Positions 45,785-56,502 of a DNA stretch of 64,000 nucleotides are shown here, one piece after another. The position numbers and the translations under genes were made by a program. The stretch's first letter is position 1; each line of letters opens with the position of its first letter. Where the stretch lies: NCBI GenBank assembly GCA_951802425.1, contig OX637797.1:1054001-1118000 (forward strand), given 5' to 3'. This stretch comes from Clavaria fumosa (Eukaryota > Basidiomycota > Agaricomycetes > Agaricales > Clavariaceae). Below the pieces are notes generated by a model that did not search any database, had not been told where the DNA came from, and was given only the letters and a program-made list of their open reading frames with translations.

Positions 45785-46858
45785 CTTTCTTGATGCAATT
45801 CATTTATGTTCAGCACGAGCGGTGACGGAGTGCTACGCTCCCATAGTGTTTTCCATGAATCATTGTTTAAAATCCCCTGACGCCCTTAACGACAGACCAG
45901 CTCGAGGCTCTTCTTGTGCTCCTAGCAGCATTTTCGCCGGTCGCCAAGCGGAGCAGCCTTGCGGCTTCCGCAACTACAGCCTTTTCATACAGTGTTACCA
46001 GTGACGGGGCGGCGCGGTTCTCTTCCCATTCCACCGGAACGAAGCGGAGGGCGTGGGGGGGCGGCGGTGCGAGGGGAGGCAGTTCAAGGGTCTCATGGCG
46101 TCTGCGCAGCTCGGAGCACATGAGACTGGCTTTGTCGTGGGGAGCCGGGGCAACGACAACATGGTTCGGCAGGGCAGCGTGGACGGCTTTCCAGCATCCG
46201 GCGACAGGAAGGGTCCCTGTAGGAGAGATCTCTGCCATGACCCGATCCACAACTGTAGTGGTGAGGGCATCGGTGATGGGTGATGAAGCATGTGGCGAGG
46301 CGATGGCAAGCGTTACGAGGCCGAGGTATACGATGGGAGGGCGCGTTAGGCGCGTGGTTGTGTGGGAAATCTGAGACGTCCAGCGACCCGGTCACTACAC
46401 TCCCGTCGACGACGCCGAAGACGACGACAACTGCGATTGGTGCTGCGATAGGAGGTCTGGTATAAGACCCTCGGAAGGTACCTCATGGGGGAACACCTCG
46501 CATAGAAGACCATTTTGAATCCCAGGCATGGTTTTTTGGTCTGCTGGTATCCGTTGAGCCTGATAATTGTCAATCAACATTCAATCGGGGTACTGTGAGC
46601 ACTGAGCCATGGATATTCCCCCGACAGTGAGGGCGCGAGCACAAGCAACCCATGTAAGCGTGGACCTGTTTGAGCAACGATTCCAACACCGCTCCCTGCC
46701 TAGCTGCTGCCCTTACCACTCCCTGTCTACCTTGGATTTTGTACTTGCAGTGTACTCATAGTACGTCTCCGTCTCGACACAATGGCACTCGGTGTCGACG
46801 CGTGTGGCTATCACCTCGACTCAACCTACCAGTAGTACACCATGCGGTACGGTAATAA
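45785..46858. repeat. Large dispersed repeat, left copy (with extra 0.42 kb)
   Basis: Positions 45785-46010 and about 46435-46858 match 54788-55008 and 55008-55440 in the same orientation and order. The 46,011-46,434 interval is absent from the right copy. The match includes GCTCTTTCTTGATGCAATTC, GGCTCTTCTTGT and AAGACCATTTTGAATCCCAG. The left copy keeps many CpG sites that are TG or CA in the right one. Confidence 0.85.
45867..46395 (-). pseudogene. Remnant 3' end of an unidentified gene within the left repeat
   Basis: A minus frame of about 150 codons reads like real coding sequence: YLGLVTLAIASPHASSPITD, ALTTTVVDRVMAEISPTG, AVHAALPNHVVVAPAPHDKA, LRFVPVEWEENRAAPSLVTL and YEKAVVAEAARLLRLATGEN. 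It ends SSWSVVKGVRGF. The right repeat copy keeps only the last part (EKAIAAEAVRLCRLVTSEN, SSWAVIKGVRGF). No start or upstream exon is seen, so it is a fragment. The codon composition (GC-rich third positions) differs from the surrounding accessory DNA. I do not recognise the family. Confidence 0.45.
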
Positions 46859-46871
46859 TGATACGTCTCAA

Positions 46872-47415
46872 GAGGGAAGAACATTCATGTCCTCGAGTAT
46901 ACCGTGATGACGCGTACCGCGACCTCCCCACCACCAGCGACGCAGGCACCGACGTAGACGCAGCTAGAATAGGCGCAGACGTAGTCACTACAGACGACGA
47001 CGACAACGACGACAACGACGCAGAATACACTGAAACACCACCCACCCCAACCCCGACGATCGCTCCAACCTGTCCCCTCCGCCGCCGTCGTCACCGTGCT
47101 CTGCCCATCGCTCCCCCACTTGCCCCCTGCGACTGCGCCAACATCAATACCAATGGGCTCACAGTTTTCACCAATGATGATATCGACCACGACTCCACCA
47201 AACAGCCACGCCTCCATCCTCACCGGGTCGTCAACGCTTCCCCATCCGGCACGTCGACATTCATCTCCCTACTCACATACCCCTGATTCACTACAAATGG
47301 TACCCGACCGGATCGTTCTGCCCAGGCGCACGCGACGGCCCCGCCTTTGCCATGAACACCGTCCGCTCCGGCGACACCATGTTGTCCAGCGCCGTCACTC
47401 CCTGTGCGCTCGAAT
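46872..47415 (-). pseudogene. Decayed partial duplicate of the beta-helix membrane protein gene
   Basis: The sequence aligns with the 3' part of the gene at 27567-29530, in the same orientation. CATGTCCTCGAGTATACCGT matches CATATCCTCGAGGTATACCGT; GACGCAGAATACACTGAAAC matches GACGCAGAATACACAGACAC; CGACGATCGC, GCCGTCGTC.CACCGTGCTCTGCCC and ACGCCGTCAC-type blocks follow in order. About 200 bp that encode the membrane segment and Gly-rich tail of the parent (near 27700-27900) are missing, and several frameshifts and stops are present. Homology ends near 47415. This is a dead copy. Confidence 0.8.
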
Positions 47416-47637
47416 GTGTCTATGAATTGGTTTCTTGTTTTATTGCCGTCCTGTTTTTCATTCTGCCGTGTTATTGCTTTTGTCTAGCTCCGGCTCTCCG
47501 CCCAGCTGTCACAGCCCATCACAGTCTGCCCTGCCCTTTCTCTTCCCCTGCTGCCCTCGCCGCTGCTTTGCTCCCTGCCCTGCCGTACACTGCCACTGCC
47601 ATAACCCTATCCTCGCACACAAGCTGCTGCAAATCAA

Positions 47638-47688
47638 CGGCCCAGGTCCTTGCCATCGGCCTTTGACCGCAGTGGGGGACCTGGGCCG
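47638..47688. repeat. Hairpin element 1
   Basis: Perfect 12-bp inverted repeat CGGCCCAGGTCC (47638-47649) and GGACCTGGGCCG (47677-47688) around a 27-nt loop. Confidence 0.8.
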
Positions 47689-48512
47689 TTGCTGCCGCAT
47701 CACTACCGCCGTCAACACCACCAGCTGGGACTCCAACAATATTGGTTTCATTACTGTTGTGCTCGCAGACGGGATTTCTTCCCTGGCGCAATGCAATGGC
47801 TTGTGTCTGTCCAGGGTGAATCGTTGATGTGCCGAGAGATGGCGGCAGCTGGCAATGAGTTAGTGATGGCAGTAAACAGACTGCTGTGAATATGACACAG
47901 AAGCTGATGCATAGGGAGATGCAGACGCAAAAGAGTGGAATGACGCAGAGGAGAACGGTGAGCACGGTTCCTCCTCATCGGATGCCTTGTTGATCATCTG
48001 CGGCCAGGGCAGTCTGCAGCTTGACAAGCCCGTGCCTCAGCGGCAAATGCACTTGATTTGTCGGCACGATGTTGGATGTCAGAACCGGTAATGTGTGTAT
48101 GCCAAACAAGCAGACAGTAGGGACGGGCTTGGACACACTTACAAAGAAAGAAGAGGTCAGAATTGGGAAATGCATTCCATGCAGGCAATGGGACTAGGAG
48201 CGGGCATCGGTTCGTGGCACGGATGACAGTTGCAGCCTGCAGAGGTTGTGGTTATTGTTTCTGGGTTTCCCCTCTAGCGACAGCAATGAGCTGGAAGAAT
48301 AAACTTGAATGTTTCGAATTGGAATGAAAACAGTCGTGCGCGCTGATTTCTTCATCAAGGGTCTTGATCTTGGTCATAGGATCAGCGTCTAGGGCCAGGG
48401 TTAAGTCCTCTACAGGATTGGTAGGAACGTAGAAGCTTGGAAGCGAGCACTGCGTGCAATACAGTAGACTTGTAGCCAACGGGCGGCATGGGTGGTGTGG
48501 ATGTCGCCGACA

Positions 48513-48560
48513 GCCCAAGTCCCTGCCGTCGGTCTGTGACGGCGGAGGGGGGCTTGGGCC
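48513..48560. repeat. Hairpin element 2, diverged copy of element 1
   Basis: GCCCAAGTCCCTGCC...GGGGGCTTGGGCC aligns base for base with element 1 including its loop (TCGGTCTGTGAC versus TCGGCCTTTGAC), with about one base in five changed; the stem is still mostly paired. Confidence 0.7.
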
Positions 48561-48592
48561 ATTGTAGAGGTGTGGTGGAGAAGCCACAGTCA

Positions 48593-48747
48593 GCATGGGT
48601 GGTGTGTATTGGGCGCAGGCAGCGTGAGCGGGGTGCATGGGGCACCAGTCGATGTGGTGGCATGCGTAGGTGGGCGCAGGCGGCATGGGTGGTGTGCATG
48701 GGGCGCGGGTGGCGTGAGCGGGGTGCATAGGGCACCAGTCAATCTGG
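48593..48747. repeat. Tandem repeat, 90-bp period, about 1.7 copies
   Basis: GCATGGGTGGTGTG... GTGAGCGGGGTGCAT and GGGCACCAGTC recur from 48593 and again from 48683. The repeat gives artefactual Pro/His/Ala-rich frames on the minus strand. Confidence 0.7.
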
Positions 48748-49727
48748 GCGGCGTGCAGGCGCGGGAAGAGAGCCCAATAGACTTAGCCACGAGTGTGGGC
48801 TATGGGAGTTGGGCTTTCATCGAGTCGAGCTAATTGTCAACCTTGAGCGACGGGAGTTGCGGATATGGTCAGAGTCGCTGATGGTACATGAATGAGATGG
48901 ATAACAAGAAACGATCCAAAAGTCGCCGTCAACGTTGAAGAGAGCATCTCGGGAAGTGAAACAGCCAAGGCAGAGGAAGGCCCAGGCGGATTCAGGTGTG
49001 CAGGGAACGGCCCAGGTGGGGCAGGCGCGCCTGTAGCTGCCCAAGCCGCTCGACAGCAAGTGTCATGGCTCCTGCGAAGACCAGTGACTGAACACCTAGT
49101 CAATGGTAAGAGTGGGCGCAATTGAACGTAGGAACGGCCCCGGCCTCATTCGAATCTAACCCGGCGGGGGTGGAAGGAGGCAACGCGACCCCGATACGCG
49201 CGGACACAGATGGGGTGGAGAGTGCTTGTGATGCCTCCGCATCACCAAGGGCTAGGGCGAGCGGCGGCGCCAAATCCGACCGACCATGGGGCCTGAGAGG
49301 GTTTCGCCATGGACAGTGGGGCGGGGTCTGGGGGAGCAGGAGGAGCCAGAGTCAGAACCTCGCCCAAGGTCGATACCTCACCAGGAGGATGAACTGGAGG
49401 AGGTTGGTTCGAGGCTCGAGGGGGCACCCTGGAGAACAAAGGGAGCTGGAAGCCTGGGTGCAAATGGTTACCACAAGCGCGGTTTCCTCTTCCCGCCGCT
49501 CTTGTTCGCAGGTACTAGCGGAGATCCTGAAGCAGTCCTACGACGGTCCGGGGAGGTTCCCTCAAACGTTAGGGAATGCTCGGATGAGAAAAAAACAAAG
49601 GTCTCGAACAAGAGGAGGACGAGAACATCCACATGCCGTAAATGAGCACGTGACATGCAGCGTGGGCAATTGCGCAGCAGACAAGGCATCGATAACCGAT
49701 AACATCCTCGTCACTGTTGGCCATATC

Positions 49728-52700
49728 ATGAGTCACGACTTCAGTTTCGCAACAATCAGTGAGTAGCTTGCGTGGTCTCGTTCCACATGGTATTGAATCT
49801 TCTCTCTAGATACATCCAGTGCAACTGGTCGTGGCGGCGATGTCGGTAGTCATAACCTCAGCATCGTCGATAACAGAACAATCAATAATTACACCGTTTA
49901 CAGTGAGTAGGAATAAGGTCACATACATAGGGTCATATAAGCCCACATTTCACCTGCAACATAGATCAGGCCGCTGCCAGTGTGCCCAAACAATTAGAGC
50001 CAAGGACTCCATACCGCTTGATGCCTCCGTCCAGTCCTCTCTTCACTGGGCGTGAAGGTTATCTAGACAGACTCCGACATCACTTCGGCATGCCGGTCGA
50101 GTGCCAGAAACAGTTTTTGCTTTTTGGAATGGGTGGTGTGGGGAAGACTCAGATATGTTTGAAATTTGTTGAACAGAACAGGGATTTGTGAGTCTGGTCT
50201 GGTCTGCCACTGATTCTGTCTCACCAGTCCTGCCAGGTTCTGGGAAGTGTTTTGGATTGATGTGACCAACAATGAGACTGCTGAGCAGAGTGTCAAAGAC
50301 ATCGCAGAGATTCCTGCTGCTCGGCAATCCGGAGTCCAAAGCTCTGCGGAGTCTGTGCTCCTGTGGCTGTCTTATACTGTCAAGGAGAACTGGCTGCTTG
50401 TATTTGACAATGCAAGTGATCCTGACATGCTCTCCAAGTTCACTCCCAGAGGCAGTCATGGAAACTTGTTGATCACAAGCAGAAATCCAGACATGCGCCG
50501 CACTGTGAATCCTAAGGCATGGGAGGAGGTTGAGAAAATGGAGGAGCAGGAAGCAATATCTTTACTTTTGAAGGCTGCATGCCTTGATGAATCTGCTGAA
50601 TCATTAAGGAATGCCTCTCAGCCTGTTGTGGCTGAATTATGTTGTTTGCCTTTGGCAGTTGACCAAGCTGGAGCATATATTGCATCCGGTCTCTGTGAAC
50701 TTGGTGAATACCTTGGGAAATATCAGCAACATCACCATGATCTACTAGCGCATCCATCATTCAAGGGAGCATCAAACTATGGTCAGGCAGTGTATGGGAC
50801 ATGGGACCTGTCATTCCAAGCCATAGAAGCAAGAGCTGCAGGACAGGAAAACACCAAGAATATCCAGGCTGCCAAAAGTGCCATCCTCTTGCTACAGATA
50901 TTTTCTTCACTTCATCATGAAAGTATATCAGAAGAGATATTCCAAAGAGCAGCAGCCAATTTTCCCACTGATAGGAATGTCAAACAAATCAAGCTGTTCC
51001 AGAAGGTGCTCTCCTCTATATCCAGTGGCAGAAAGCAAGGGAGACATGTATCAGAAGCATTCTCAAAAATTCATGCTACATTGCTGCAAATGGACAAAGA
51101 AGGCAAATGGGATGGAGCTTGGTTGAGAGAAGGGATTGCCATCTTGCTGTCATTTTCCCTTATCAAGAGTCTGGAAGGCAAGGTCTACTCCATACACCCA
51201 TTGGTGCATTTGTGGAGCTGGGATAGATTGTCAAGGGTTGACCAGCAGATAAGTTGTCTTACAACAAGGAGAATTCTATGTCATTCAGTCACATGGCCAA
51301 GAACTGCTGAAGACTACATATTTTGCAAGTCACTCATTCCACACATTTTCAAAAATGAGAGACATCACAGAGCTGTGAAATTTACCAAACAGATGATTGA
51401 CAAAGAAGAGGTTATTCTGGAAGAAAATAGCTTGGGACTGGTGTACTTTGTGAATAGTTATTACAAGGAAGCAGCAAGACATTATATGGATGCAAGGCAT
51501 ATGTGCAATGAGATCTTTGGGGCAAAGCATCCAAGAACACTGCATACAATGTGGGGACTTGCATTAGCATATGTGGAACTGGGTCATTTTCAAGAAGCAG
51601 AGCAATTACAAGTTCAGGTGAGGAAGGAGAGGCAGAAGGCATTTGGGCCAGAACACCCAGACACTTTGTCTAGTATTGCCAATCTGGCAGCCACATACTG
51701 GAATCAGGGGAAGTTGGATGAAGCAGAGAGTCTACAAGTGCAAGTGATGGAAGTGAGGAAGAGGATACATGGGCCAGAACACCCTGATACTTTGTCAAGT
51801 ATTGCTGATCTGGCAGCCACATACAGGAAGCAGGGGAAGTTGGATGAAGCAGAGAGTCTACAAGTGCAAGTGATGGAAGCAAGCAAGAGGATACATGGGC
51901 CAGAACACCCAGACACTTTGGGAAATATTGCCAATCTGGCAGCCACATACAGGAATCAGGGGAAGTTGGATGAAGCAGAGAGTTTGGATGTGCAAGTGAT
52001 GGAAGTGAGGAAGAGGAGACTTGGGCCAGAACACCCTGATACTTTGTCAAGCATTGCCAATCTGGCAGCCACATACTGGAATCAGGGGAAGTTGGATGAA
52101 GCAGAGAGTCTACAAGTGCAAGTGATGGAAGCAAGCAAGAGGATACATGGGCCAGAACACCCAGACACTTTGAGAAGTATTGCCAATCTCACAGCCACAT
52201 ACTGGAATCAGGGGAAGTTAGATGAAGCAGAGAGTCTAGAAGTACAAGTGATGGAAGTGAGGAAGAGGATACATGGGCCAGAACACCCAGACACTTTGAG
52301 AAGTATTGCCAATCTGGCAGCCACATACTGGAATCAGGGGAAGTTGGATGAAGCAGAGAGTCTACAAGTGCAAGTGATGGAAGCAAGCAAGAGGATACAT
52401 GGGCCAGAACACCCAGACACTCTGAGAAGTATTGCCAATCTCACAGCCACATACTGGAATCAGGGGAAGTTAGATGAAGCAGAGAGTCTAGAAGTACAAG
52501 TGATGGAAGTGAGGAAGAGGATACATGGGCCAGAACACCCAGACACTTTGGCAAGTATTGCCAATCTGGCAGCCACGTACTGGAATCAGGGGAAGTTGGA
52601 TGAAGCAGAGAGTCTACAAGTGCAAGTGATGGAAGTGAGGAAGAGGATACATGGGACAGAACACCCAGACACTTTGGCAAGTATTGCCAATCTGGCAGCC

Positions 52701-54488
52701 ACATACAGGAATCAGGGGAAGTTGGATGAAGCAGAGAGTCTACAAGTGCAAGTGATGGAAGTGAGGAAGAGGATACATGGGCCAGAACATCCAGACACTT
52801 TGAGAAGTATTGCCAATCTGGCAACCACATACAGGAATCAGGGGAAGCTAGATGAAGCAGAGAGTCTAGAAGTACAAGTGGTGGAAGTGAGGAAGAGGAT
52901 ATTTGGGCCAGAACACCCAGACACTTTGACAAGTATTGCCAATCTGGCAACCACATACAGGAATCAGGGGAAGCTAGATGAAGCAGAGAGTCTAGAAGTA
53001 CAAGTGGTGGAAGTGAGGAAGAGGATACTTGGGCCAGAACACCCTGATACTTTGTCAAGTATTTCCAATCTAGCAGCCACATACAGGAATCAGGGGAAGT
53101 TGGATGAAGCAGAGAGTTTGGAAGTGCAAGTGATGTTAGTGAAGAAGAGGAAACATGGGCCAGAACACCCAGACACTTTGACAAGTATTGCCAATCTGGC
53201 AACCACATACAGGAATCAGGGGAAGCTAGATGAAGCAGAGAGTCTAGAAGTACAAGTGGTGGAAGTGAGGAAGAGGATACTTGGGCCAGAACACCCTGAT
53301 ACTTTGTCGAGCATTGCCAATCTAACAGCTACATACAGGAATCTGGGGAAGCTGGATGAAGCAGAGAGTCTACAAGTGCAAGTGATGGAAGCAAGCAAGA
53401 GGATAAATGGGCCAGAACACCCTGATACTTTGGCAAGTATTGCCAATTTGGCAGCCACATACTGGAATCAGGGGAAGTTAGATGAAGCAGAGAGTCTAGA
53501 AGTACAAGTGATGGAAGTGAGGAAGAGGATACTTGGGCTAGAACACCCTGATACTTTGGCAAGTATTGCCAATCTAGCAGCCACATACAGGGATCAAGGG
53601 AAGTTGGATGAAACGGAGAGTCTAGAAGTGCAAGTGATGGAAGTCAGGAAGAGGATACTTGGGCCAGAACACCCTGATACTTTGTCAAGTATTGCCAATC
53701 TGGCAGCCACATACTGGATTCAGGGGATGTTGGATGAAGCAGAGAGTCTACAAGTGCAAGTGATGGAAGTGAAGAAGAGGATACATGGGACAGAACACCC
53801 AGACACTTTGGCAAGTATTGCCAATCTGGCAGCCACATACTGGAATCAGGGGAAGTTAGATGAAGCAGAGAGTCTAGAAGTACAAGTGATGGAAGTGAGG
53901 AAGAGGATACTTGGGCCAGAACACCCTGATACTTTGTCAAGTATTGCCAATCTAGCAGCCACATACAGGGATCAAGGGAAGTTGGATGAAACAGAGAGTC
54001 TAGAAGTGCAAGTGATGGAAGTCAGGAAGAGGATACTTGGGCCAGAACACCCTGATACTTTGGCAAGTATTGCCAATCTTGCAGCCACATACAGGAATCA
54101 GGGGAAGCTGGATGAAACAGAGAGTCTAGAAGTGCAAGTGATGGAAGTCAGGAAGAGGATACTTGGACCAGAACACCCTGATACTTTGTCAAGTATTGCC
54201 AATCTTGCAGCCACATACAGGAATCAGGGGAAGCTGGATGAAACAGAGAGTCTAGAAGTGCAAGTGATGGAAGTCAGGAAGAGGATACTTGGACCAGAAC
54301 ACCTTGACACTTTGTCAAGTATTGCCAATCTGGCAGCCATATACAGGAAGCAGGGGAAGTTGGATGAAGCAGAGAGTCTACAAGTGCAAATGATGGAGGT
54401 GAAGAAGAGGATCCTTGGTCCAGAACAACCAGATACTTTGACAAGTCTTGCTCATCTGGCTGCCACATTCAAAGATCAGCACAAGTAG
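49728..54488 (+). CDS. STAND/NLR-type protein: NB-ARC domain with 22 near-identical TPR units
   Basis: Probable intracellular sensor of the fungal NLR (STAND) class. Exons 49728-49758, 49810-49902, 49965-50187 and 50237-54488 join in frame to 1532 residues. The short N-terminus has SHNLSIVDNRTINNYTVYNQ, a low-complexity type often found before fungal NLR cores. NB-ARC: SPLFTGREGYLDRLRHHFG, P-loop FGMGGVGKTQICLKF, Walker B NWLLVFDNASD, sensor GSHGNLLITSRN, and CCLPLAVDQAGAYIA (GxP-like). A winged-helix-like part includes VYSIHPLVHLWSWDRLS. TPRs start at residue about 590; 22 of them are almost identical. No N-terminal effector domain is evident. The frame stays open upstream of the chosen ATG (another in-frame ATG at 49464), so the N-terminus is uncertain. 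Confidence 0.85.
51696..54467 (+). repeat. 22 x 126-bp tandem repeat (42-residue TPR units)
   Basis: Exactly 2772 bp = 22 x 126, with no indel. Consensus begins Y(W/R)NQGKLDEAESL and contains KRI(H/L)GPEHPDTL and SIANLAAT. Units 4-5 (52074-52325) and 6-7 (52326-52577) differ at only a few bases, showing duplication of two-unit blocks. The antisense strand has long artefactual frames. Confidence 0.95.
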
Positions 54489-54787
54489 GATGAAGCAGGG
54501 AGCCTAGATGTGCAGTGATGGAATGATGATGGTCAGGCCATAGCAAATATTTTGGCCACAATCCTTCTTCCATGAGTCAACACTTTCACAGAAGAGCCAT
54601 ATCTGCCATAGTTTGTAATATAATATAATGTACTACTTCAATTGTGCAATTTTGTGTACATTCCTAGACAGGCAGTGATGGTGGTGCCTCAACAATTCGG
54701 CCTTGCCCTTGTGTCAATGAGGACAATGGTGGTGAGTCCCCCATGCCTTGCCTTCAATTTCCCAATGAAATGCACTGGGCTCTGAGT
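54489..54787. other. 3' flank of the NB-ARC/TPR gene
   Basis: No coding support. The first bases (GATGAAGCAGGGAGCCTAGA) still resemble a decayed further TPR unit in a shifted frame. Confidence 0.5.
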
Positions 54788-55440
54788 GCTCTTTCTTGAT
54801 GCAATTCATTATGTTCAGTACAAGCAGTGATGCAGTACTATGCTTGTGTAGTGTTTTCCATGAATTGTTGTTTCAAATCCCCTGACACCCTTAATGACAG
54901 CCCAGCTCGAGGCTCTTCTTGTACTCCTAGCGGCATTTTCGCTGGTCACCAAGCGGCACAGCCTTACAGCTTCCGCAGCTATGGCCTTTTCATACGGTGA
55001 TACCGGTGCTGCGATAGGAGGACCAGTATAAGACCCTCGGAAGATGGTTGGAAGGTATGATATAGAAGTACACCCCGCATAGAAGACCATTTTGAATCCC
55101 AGGCATTGTTTTTTGGTCTGCTGGTATCTGTTGAGCTTGATAATTGTCAATCAACATTCAATTGGGGTACTGTGAGCACTGAGCCATGGATATTCCCCTG
55201 ACAGTGCAGGGCACGAGCACAAGCAACCCATGTAAGAAGAGCCAAACGCGGACCCGTTTGAGCAACAATTCCAACACTGCTCCCTGCCTAGCTGCCCTTA
55301 CCACTCCCTGTCTACCTTGGATCTTGTACTTGCAGTGTACTCATAGTACGCCTCAGCACAATGGCACATTTTCGTCATTTTGGCACTGTATCGACACATG
55401 GGGATATCACCTCGACTCAACCTACCACGCAGTGCGAGCA
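54788..55440. repeat. Large dispersed repeat, right copy (CpG-depleted, internal deletion)
   Basis: Same orientation as 45785-46858, about 9 kb away. It lacks the middle 0.42 kb, joining directly near 55008. Many differences are C to T or G to A at sites that are CpG in the left copy (for example CTGACGCCC to CTGACACCC, GCCGGTCGCC to GCTGGTCACC). Confidence 0.85.
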
Positions 55441-56502
55441 CCTTTCCACTTCAACTTACGAATTCTTGGCGACTGCTGGTATCTGAGGCCAAAGAAGCAC
55501 GGTCTACTCATCCCTGCCAAGCCGGACGAGTAATTCCTCCTTTGAAGCTGGGCTATAAGCTTTCGGCAATGTCGGTGACCTCTTGCCTCACCAGTCTTCT
55601 TCACGAATCTTACATCAGCAAAAGTGCTGAGACTAGACCTTGGCAGGTGATCCTGGCAAGTTTCTGCTTACCTTAGCAGTCATGTTTTTTCTAGTTAATG
55701 AAATGTAAAGATGGTGACTTTGAGGCAAGGTCTGGGGAAGTTGGTGCAGCCCTGTGGGCCTGGTCACATCCTTGGATGTTATCAACCAGAATGCCAGGCA
55801 TAGGGCAATATCATACCATAGTTTGGGTGACCTTGCCATGTCATGGGAAACACCATCATCTTTACAATGTAACACCAACACATCAGAAAAATATTTGGGG
55901 TGGTAAATCGAGGTATATACCATCATACCAATCTTAACCAGTTTTAACACCTAGCCTGGTATATACCACACTTAAACTGGTTACAACCTGGTTTATACTT
56001 GGTTATACTGAATCATACTATTTTATACCATTTTATACTTCTCTATACTACAAAGTGGTAAGACAGGGCCATGATTTTGCTGATGCCCATTTGATACATC
56101 TAAGACTCTATAAAGAAGTGTACAGTGCATCATCACCAAATGCTAGTGGGTCACCAAAGTCTCTGTCATCACAGTCTCTGCCTCCACCATCACAGTCACT
56201 ATCATCTTCTCCCTCCCCATCATCTTCCTCAGTCTCATCACCATCCAGATATCCATATAAGTACAGCTCATCTTCATCCATGTCCACATTCACATCCCCA
56301 CCCTCATGATCTCTTGTTGAACCATGGTCTTCCTCACAAGATTGCATGTCTTCATAGCCTGGTGCCAGTCCTTCTTGTGACTCAGGCCCATCAGGAGTGT
56401 CTGTTTGGTCTTGAACAGAAGCCTTTGAGGTTCCCTGGTGGCCAACAGCACCACCACAAAATCACATGAACATATCATGATTGACATACCTGTTAGAGAG
56501 TT
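55441..56502. other. Non-coding accessory region with TATACCA-rich stretch
   Basis: No supported gene. Around 55910-56045 the sequence is made of variants of TATACCA/TTATACT, an imperfect AT-rich repeat. From 56110 to 56420 a minus frame is strongly acidic (DMDEDELYLYGYLDGDETEE) and may be the tail of a transposon protein, but no start, splice or family could be tied to it. Confidence 0.4.

Larger units (their letters stand above)
47416..49463. other. Accessory region with hairpins and tandem repeat, no confident gene
   Basis: Contains hairpins at 47638 and 48513 and a tandem repeat at 48593. A + frame open from 49122 to 49766 has no recognised domain, but its last part is in frame with the NB-ARC gene's first exon. 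Minus frames at 47519-47965 and 48252-48735 are Pro/Cys/His-rich and look like by-products of the repeats. Confidence 0.45.

Noticed and set aside
48252..48735. Pro/His/Cys-rich minus-strand protein
   Set aside because: Composed mainly of the 90-bp tandem repeat and the hairpin; no start, domain or introns.
51696..54467. CRISPR-like regular repeat
   Set aside because: No unique spacers; the repeat is continuous coding TPR sequence in a eukaryote.
51670..54468. Long minus-strand open frames across the TPR region
   Set aside because: They are the complement of the 126-bp repeat, with the same period and no start or domain of their own.
54788..55440. Classic RIP (CpA to TpA) as in ascomycetes
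   Set aside because: The differences between the repeat copies are mainly in CpG context, which fits methylation-linked deamination seen in basidiomycetes.
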